The translations under genes and the position numbers were made by a program. A stretch of DNA of 17,878 nt. Source: Acinetobacter sp. GTDB lineage: Bacteria; Pseudomonadota; Gammaproteobacteria; Pseudomonadales; Moraxellaceae. Location: positions 1-17,878 of the forward strand of contig SSHD01000105.1 of the NCBI GenBank assembly GCA_008017255.1, read 5' to 3'. Positions within the stretch are counted from its first letter, which is position 1. Each line of letters opens with the position of its first letter. A model generated the notes under the pieces. It made no database searches and was not told the origin of the DNA. It saw only the letters and a program-made list of their open reading frames with translations. This document shows positions 13,478 through 17,878 of the stretch, one piece after another.

Positions 13478-16021
13478 ATGTTTAAAAAATTCTTCTTCCA
13501 AATCCACTGGTTCTTAGGCATTACTGCCGGTTTACTACTGTCTTTAATGGGCGTGACTGGCGCAATTTATTCTTATGAACCGCAAATTTTAAAATGGCTT
13601 AATCAAGACAGTTATGTGGTGCAAGCCGCAGCTACACCTAAACTCACCCCTGCGCAGCTGTATCAACATTTTAGGCTCACCCAGCCTAAGCTAGAAATAA
13701 ATAGCATTAGCATCGCTGCATCCCCTACTGCTTCGTCTACCGTCAACATTAAAAAAGAAGGTGCCAAGCGTGGCTATAACCTGCTGGTCAACCCATATAA
13801 CGCAGCGGTATTACCCGAACTACGTGGTCAACAGACCTTACAATTTATTCAGCAGTTACACCGTAATTTAACTGTTGGGAAAGTGGGGGCACAACTCACC
13901 GGTGCTGCAGCACTGATGCTGATTTTCTTTGTGCTCAGCGGACTGTATTTACGTTTCCCAAAAAAACATAGCTTTAAAAAATGGTTTTTGCTGAAACCCC
14001 AATTAAAAGGTCGTAACTTTATTTGGGATTTGCATGCCGTCGTCGGTACTTGGCTTGTGGTGTTTTACTTATTATTTGCCTGCACAGGTTTATATTGGTC
14101 GTATGACTGGTGGCGTGCGGGTATGTTTAAAGTCATGGGCGTAGAACAACCCAAGCCTAAAGATCAGCATGTAGGGCATCAGCAACCTAAAGAAGAAACA
14201 GCTGCTTTATCTACACAGCAAGTCAGCAGCATTCTGAACCAAACATGGACTGGAGTGAACGCACAAATTGGTCGTGAATACTCCAGCCTGACCTTAAATA
14301 TTCCAAAGCATGCCGATGCCAAAGTTGAATTAAGCTTTGTCGATGCCATTCCACAACATGAACGTGCACGCAACCAAGCGGTTTATAATTATCAAAACAA
14401 CAGTTTTGAAAAATTTGAATTATATCAAGATAAAAAGCTCAATGAAAAAGTGATGAGCAGCATGCTACCAGTGCATCGTGGTAGCTTCTTTGGTCCGACG
14501 TATCAATTTGTGGCAATGCTTGCTGCACTGGCTATGCCGCTATTTTTTGTAACGGGTTGGATGCTGTACCTAAAACGCCGTAAGCAAAAAAAGCTGACTC
14601 AAGCCGAACGCCAACCCTTAACAAATTCAAGCATTGACCCAAATGCAACGCCTTGGCTCATCACCTATGCCTCACAAACTGGCGTAGCGGAACAACTGGC
14701 TTGGCGTACCGCGAGCAGCTTACAACTGGCGCAGCAAACCACAACGGTAAAACCGATTCAACAGCTAACAGCACAAGACCTTGCGCAAGCACCGCAACTA
14801 CTCTTTGTGGTCAGCACTTATGGCACTGGCGAAGCACCAGATTTAGCCAACAGTTTCAATAAAAAACTGATGCAGCAATCGCTCGATCTCAGTCATTTGA
14901 ACTATGCAGTATTGGCGCTTGGCTCGAAAGACTATCCAGACAGTTACTGTAGTTTTGGTCATGCCGTCGATACATGGTTAAAACAATGTCATGCACAACC
15001 ATGGTTTGATGTAATTGAAGTCGACAATGCCAATCCGCAAGACATCCAGCGTTGGAATCAAGCCTTGTCTAGCGTCACGCAGCAAAAACTGCATGGCATG
15101 AACATTGAAAAAGTTTTCGATCAATGGATCTTAAGCGAACGAACGCTACTTAACCCCAATAGCTTAGGCGAAGCGGCGTATAACATTGAACTAACCGCAC
15201 CCAATGAGATGACTTGGCATGCCGGCGATATTGCGGAAATTCAACCTGGCAATAGTATGGCGGATATTCAAGCCTTCTTGGCGCAGCATCAAATTGCAGC
15301 GCAAACACAGCTTGCATCACACCAGCAAAGCATTGAACAACTGCTATGGGATAAAAACTTAAGAGTTGAAATCCAAAACTTTAATCATCTTGAACAATTG
15401 CTCGAGCAGCTGCCGACACTACCCACTCGTGAATACTCCATCGCCAGTATTCCTGAGCAACTAGCGCTGCGATTGGTGGTACGACAACAGCGTGATGCAC
15501 AGGGTCAGTTAGGACTCGGCTCAGCTTGGTTAACCGAAATTGCCACACTCAAGCAACCGATTGCCTTACGCATTCGCACCAATCCATCGTTCCATTTGAT
15601 TGCTGACAACCGCCCGATTATTTGTATCGGCAATGGTACTGGCATCGCAGGCTTAATGAGCTTATTACAGCAGCGTAATCGACAACATTATACTGCCAAC
15701 TGGCTGATTTTCGGTGAACGGCAACGTGCACACGATTTCTTTTATGCCGACACCATTCAGGCGTGGGAAAACATGGGCAGCTTACAACGGCTAGACCTCG
15801 CCTTCTCTCGCGACCAAGCACAACGCCTTTATGTGCAAGATGTGTTGCGCAACAATGCTGATGAGCTCATCACATGGGTCAATCAAGGTGCGGTGATTTA
15901 TGTCTGCGGCAGCATTCACGGCATGGCAAGCGGTGTAGATCAAGCCTTGACCGACCTTTTAGGTGCAGCAAAAATGGATGAATTACGTTCCAATGGCCGT
16001 TATCGTCGTGATGTCTACTAA
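13478..16021 (+). CDS. PepSY-TM / flavodoxin / FAD-NAD(P)H reductase fusion, probable ferric-siderophore reductase
   Basis: An 847-residue protein in two parts. Residues 1 to about 370 are a PepSY-associated membrane protein: a first helix near 10-32 (HWFLGITAGLLLSLMGVTGAIYSYE), periplasmic PepSY-like segments, helices near 140-160, 190-210 and 342-364, and conserved histidines in QLHRNL (128), DLHAVVGTW (186) and LPVHRGSF (333). Residues from about 393 to 847 form a CysJ/cytochrome-P450-reductase-like module. It has an FMN flavodoxin (ITYASQTGVAEQLA, VSTYGTGEAPDLA, ALGSKDYPDSYC), FAD-binding REYSIAS, NAD(P)H-binding IGNGTGIAGL and the closing YVCGSIHGMA with terminal RYRRDVY. The FAD-linker domain is short. 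Such fusions move electrons from NAD(P)H across the inner membrane to reduce ferri-siderophores in the periplasm. The Fur-box-like site fits that. ATG 13478 is chosen over TTG 13469; neither has a strong ribosome site. Confidence 0.85.
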   Translation: MFKKFFFQIHWFLGITAGLLLSLMGVTGAIYSYEPQILKWLNQDSYVVQAAATPKLTPAQLYQHFRLTQPKLEINSISIAASPTASSTVNIKKEGAKRGYNLLVNPYNAAVLPELRGQQTLQFIQQLHRNLTVGKVGAQLTGAAALMLIFFVLSGLYLRFPKKHSFKKWFLLKPQLKGRNFIWDLHAVVGTWLVVFYLLFACTGLYWSYDWWRAGMFKVMGVEQPKPKDQHVGHQQPKEETAALSTQQVSSILNQTWTGVNAQIGREYSSLTLNIPKHADAKVELSFVDAIPQHERARNQAVYNYQNNSFEKFELYQDKKLNEKVMSSMLPVHRGSFFGPTYQFVAMLAALAMPLFFVTGWMLYLKRRKQKKLTQAERQPLTNSSIDPNATPWLITYASQTGVAEQLAWRTASSLQLAQQTTTVKPIQQLTAQDLAQAPQLLFVVSTYGTGEAPDLANSFNKKLMQQSLDLSHLNYAVLALGSKDYPDSYCSFGHAVDTWLKQCHAQPWFDVIEVDNANPQDIQRWNQALSSVTQQKLHGMNIEKVFDQWILSERTLLNPNSLGEAAYNIELTAPNEMTWHAGDIAEIQPGNSMADIQAFLAQHQIAAQTQLASHQQSIEQLLWDKNLRVEIQNFNHLEQLLEQLPTLPTREYSIASIPEQLALRLVVRQQRDAQGQLGLGSAWLTEIATLKQPIALRIRTNPSFHLIADNRPIICIGNGTGIAGLMSLLQQRNRQHYTANWLIFGERQRAHDFFYADTIQAWENMGSLQRLDLAFSRDQAQRLYVQDVLRNNADELITWVNQGAVIYVCGSIHGMASGVDQALTDLLGAAKMDELRSNGRYRRDVY

Positions 16022-16043
16022 AATATTTGACCTTATAAAAAAC

Positions 16044-16065
16044 GAGTGCTTCGGCACTCTTTTTT
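16044..16065 (+). terminator. Rho-independent terminator with TTCG tetraloop
   Basis: GAGTGC (16044-16049), loop TTCG, GCACTC (16054-16059) and a run of six T (16060-16065). The stem is preceded by A residues, so it could act in both directions. It ends the reductase transcript. Confidence 0.92.
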
Positions 16066-16139
16066 ATATCAGTAGTGGATAGTTGCCTTTACAGCGATTT
16101 TGCATACACTACATACAATTCAACACAACGGTGAATCAC

Positions 16140-16928
16140 ATGCAGAAATTGAGTAGATGGCTCCGTATTGTTATCGGTCTAATCGGTATGCTCTTATTTC
16201 TAGATGGCGCGATTTTAATTGCCTTAAAAAAGATTCATATTGGCACAGTACTGCCCTTGCTGTTGGGGCTGTTTTTGCTCTTTTATGCTGCATATTGTTA
16301 TCATCTACAACGCTTCTTTTTCTATCATTCCCGCTTACATTCTGTTTGGCGCTTGGGTTGGCTATGCTTTTGGCTCTGGCTCATCAGCTTAGGCTATTTT
16401 TTCAATTATTTGAGCAACAGCAATTTAAACACGCGTACCCCACCCGCAGCCAAAGCAATTATTGTGTTAGGTAGTGGCGTAATTAATGGTCAACCATCTC
16501 CTACTTTGGCAAACCGCTTAGACCGTGCTGCCCCAGTTGTGCTTGCACAACCCAATGCAAAATTGGTACTGACTGGCGGAGTAGATTTTGCTGAAACCGA
16601 GAGTGAAGCTGCGGTAATGTCACGCTATCTACAACAGCGTTATAACATTCCAACAGCGCAAATTATATTAGAAGATCAAAGCACCAGCACCGAGCTACAT
16701 CTACAAAATAGTCAGGCTTTATTAAGCGCCCAGCAGATTAGCACTCAACAACCCATTGTGATTATCACCAGTGATTTTCATACCCTGCGGGCGGCTGCTA
16801 TTGCTAAAAAACAAGGCTATAACCAAGTCAGCATGCTCGGTGCAACCACACCATTAGGCACACGTTACAATGCTTGGCTCAGAGAATATTTTGCCTATGG
16901 CAGTGGCTGGCTGTTAAATGAATATTGA
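16140..16928 (+). CDS. YdcF/ElyC-like DUF218 membrane protein
   Basis: A 262-residue protein with three N-terminal membrane helices (about 11-29, 35-53, 72-92) and a periplasmic DUF218 domain from about 105. Conserved blocks are IIVLGSG (107-113), LTGG (144-147), ESEAAVM (154-160), STSTELH (181-187) and TSDFHTLRA (210-218), with the usual closing segment. Family members (SanA, ElyC, YdcF) influence envelope integrity and peptidoglycan or lipid-carrier metabolism; their chemistry is not settled. I start at ATG 16140 because GGTGA lies just upstream; a longer frame from TTG 16083 adds 19 residues that look non-coding. A plausible promoter is TTGCCT (16083) with TACACT (16105). It is followed by a hairpin that covers the stop codon. 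Confidence 0.85.
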   Translation: MQKLSRWLRIVIGLIGMLLFLDGAILIALKKIHIGTVLPLLLGLFLLFYAAYCYHLQRFFFYHSRLHSVWRLGWLCFWLWLISLGYFFNYLSNSNLNTRTPPAAKAIIVLGSGVINGQPSPTLANRLDRAAPVVLAQPNAKLVLTGGVDFAETESEAAVMSRYLQQRYNIPTAQIILEDQSTSTELHLQNSQALLSAQQISTQQPIVIITSDFHTLRAAAIAKKQGYNQVSMLGATTPLGTRYNAWLREYFAYGSGWLLNEY

Positions 16929-16949
16929 TTGGGGAACTCTCCCAATCAA
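16925..16949. terminator. Hairpin across the stop codon of the YdcF-like gene
   Basis: TTGATTGGG (16925-16933) and CCCAATCAA (16941-16949) make a 9-bp stem with loop GAACTCT. The stop codon TGA lies inside the left arm. No T-run follows on either strand, so termination strength is doubtful. The genes on both sides converge here. Confidence 0.5.
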
Positions 16950-16961
16950 GCACAACGCAGT

Positions 16962-17432
16962 TTAGCTATGTAAACGAATGTCGCGTGGCAAAGGCAGTTT
17001 CAGTTCTGCAAATACATCTGGACGTTGGGTATAAATTTGATAAATAAAATTTTTAATATCCATCAAAAAAGCTTCAGGGGTAATTAGCAAGTTATTGCCT
17101 TCTGGCGTCAAATCTAAAGACAACAGCGTATCATTTTGTTTTAAAAACGGAATTAGTTTTTCAATCAAATTCAGCAAAGACACTTCTTCTACTTGGTATC
17201 TAGCCCAATTGTCTTTAATCAATAATTTTGCCAAACCCTTATTTTGCCAAATGGCTAAGGCATGTTTACCCGTTGGGGTCGAACATAAAGCCCAACCTTC
17301 ACTGTATAGCGCAATGACTTGACGCTGAATAATCATATTTTCAATAAATTGCCGATAAGCATCTTTGGGTACAGACTGAGGTGTTGCAGCTTGAGATTTC
17401 GACGCAGCCTTGCGTTGATAGGGGTTTTTCAT
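16962..17432 (-). CDS. DUF2750-like protein
   Basis: A 156-residue soluble protein. After a basic, low-complexity start (residues 1-24, MKNPYQRKAASKSQAATPQS), the core from about 26 to 130 fits the DUF2750 pattern. It contains YRQFIENMI, VIALYSEGWALCSTP, ALAIWQNKGLAKLLIKDNWARYQVEEVSL, LIPFLKQNDTLLSLDLTPEG and LLITPEAFLMDI. Relatives occur in many bacteria next to immunity-type genes or alone, with no assigned function. No toxin gene is visible beside it here. The ribosome site is weak. It follows the tRNA cluster on the minus strand and might be read from its own promoter in the 98-base gap. Confidence 0.72.
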   Translation of the reverse strand: MKNPYQRKAASKSQAATPQSVPKDAYRQFIENMIIQRQVIALYSEGWALCSTPTGKHALAIWQNKGLAKLLIKDNWARYQVEEVSLLNLIEKLIPFLKQNDTLLSLDLTPEGNNLLITPEAFLMDIKNFIYQIYTQRPDVFAELKLPLPRDIRLHS

Positions 17433-17530
17433 AGATTACTTCGATATTAGAATCATTATAGCTGCCAATCATAAAATAATTTAGTTTTGATTACAACGCT
17501 ATAAAAACATGCTATCGAGCAAAGGAATTA

Positions 17531-17606
17531 TGGTGGGCGCTGACGGGATCGAACCGCCGACATTCTGCTTGTAAGGCAGACGCTCTACCAACTGAGCTAA
17601 GCGCCC
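17531..17606 (-). tRNA. tRNA-Val(UAC), CCA encoded
   Basis: 76 bases with a complete cloverleaf: acceptor GGGCGCT/AGCGCCC, D-arm GCTC...GAGC, anticodon stem TCTGC/GCAGA around loop CTTACAA (anticodon UAC, U33 present), T-arm GGCGG/CCGTC with TTCGATC, and 3' ACCA encoded in the gene. Confidence 0.97.
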
Positions 17607-17612
17607 TGAGGA

Positions 17613-17635
17613 AAAAATTCAAGAATTGAATTTTT
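17613..17635. other. AT-rich hairpin between tRNA-Val and tRNA-Asp
   Basis: AAAAATTCAA (17613-17622), loop GAA, TTGAATTTTT (17626-17635): a perfect 10-bp stem in the spacer, 6 bases from tRNA-Val. It may be a cleavage site for precursor processing, or a weak terminator between the tRNAs. Confidence 0.45.
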
Positions 17636-17704
17636 GACGCAAGACAAACGCAGTGCGTAGTCTATGCAATTTTGACCATTTTTCAAATCAGGGAATTTGA
17701 TAAA

Positions 17705-17781
17705 TGGCGCAGCGGACGGGGCTCGAACCCGCGACCCTCGGCGTGACAGGCCGATATTCTAACCAACTGAACTACCGCTGC
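17705..17781 (-). tRNA. tRNA-Asp(GUC), CCA encoded
   Basis: 77 bases with acceptor GCAGCGG/CCGCTGC and discriminator G73. The anticodon stem TCGGC/GCCGA surrounds loop CTGTCAC, giving anticodon GUC with U33 and C38. The T-arm and D-arm match the E. coli tRNA-Asp pattern. GCCA is encoded at the 3' end. Confidence 0.97.
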
Positions 17782-17818
17782 CTTTTGCAAGAAATCAACA
17801 AACATCGTGGAAATGAAA

Positions 17819-17878
17819 TGGCGCAGCGGACGGGGCTCGAACCCGCGACCCTCGTCGTGGCGGGCCGATGTTCTAACC
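17819..17878 (-). tRNA. Partial Asp-type tRNA with GCC anticodon (unusual or degenerate copy), runs off the window
   Basis: The last 60 of about 77 bases are visible. Over those 60 the sequence differs from the complete tRNA-Asp (17705-17764) at only four places. All four lie in the D- and anticodon arms: base 25 T to C, base 33 T to C, base 35 T to C, and base 40 C to A. The anticodon becomes GCC (formally Gly), the nearly invariant U33 is lost, and the anticodon stem gains a G30-A40 mismatch. The acceptor 3' side (CCGCTGC, G73, CCA) stays Asp-like, and the T-arm is unchanged. It could be a pseudo-tRNA, a mischarged novelty or a sequence error. The gene caller label would probably be tRNA-Gly. 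Confidence 0.8.

Noticed and set aside
16083-16139. Longer start of the YdcF-like gene
   Set aside because: The extra 19 residues are not hydrophobic or family-like, TTG 16083 has no ribosome site, and TTGCCT there fits a -35 box.
17531-17878. Possible integrated element using the tRNA cluster as attachment site
   Set aside because: No integrase and no direct repeat of a tRNA 3' end inside the window; the Asp-like copy repeats the gene from the D-arm on, so it looks like tandem duplication rather than an att site.
1-17878. CRISPR array, toxin-antitoxin pair, prophage or biosynthetic cluster
   Set aside because: No regularly spaced repeats, no paired small genes with matching signatures, no phage structural or integrase genes and no multi-enzyme cluster could be found by reading both strands.

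Overview
The window looks like ordinary chromosome from a Moraxellaceae gammaproteobacterium, most probably Acinetobacter. I base this on the low-to-moderate GC, the protein flavour of DapD, QueE, QueC, SbmA and YccS-type genes, and the mix of single-gene metabolic and envelope units. This assignment is from memory of the families, with no database search.

Left edge (1-894): the last 56 bases look like one end of an insertion sequence that has cut off an outer-membrane beta-barrel gene (minus strand). An AT-rich divergent intergenic region separates it from dapD. Next (895-3803) comes lysine/peptidoglycan precursor synthesis (dapD), then the queuosine/7-deazaguanine pair queE-queC and a small secreted cysteine protein ending at a clear terminator. 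Next (3901-7056) are a Bcp/PrxQ-type peroxiredoxin with a VOC-fold protein, then on the minus strand an NTF2-like protein and an NMN adenylyltransferase of the NadM type, then a crotonase-family enzyme facing a short NIF3-like protein. The envelope block (7122-13318) holds an SbmA/BacA peptide transporter and a patatin-like lipoprotein on the minus strand, then a nitroreductase, a YccS/FUSC membrane protein with a TTG start, and a YcxB-like membrane protein on the plus strand. The iron block (13382-16065) is a large PepSY-TM / flavodoxin / FAD-NAD(P)H reductase fusion behind a Fur-box-like sequence. It is followed by a YdcF/DUF218 membrane protein and a DUF2750 protein. The right edge (17531-17878) is a minus-strand tRNA cluster: Val(UAC), Asp(GUC), and an incomplete third gene that is a near-copy of the Asp tRNA but carries a GCC anticodon and lacks U33.

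I see no defence island, CRISPR array, prophage or clearly new multi-gene system. The points most worth a second look are the anomalous Asp-like tRNA, the IS-truncated porin-like gene, the Fur-box-associated PepSY reductase fusion, and the perfect 12-bp inverted repeat after dapD. Several enzymes also show substitutions at usual catalytic positions (crotonase, peroxiredoxin).
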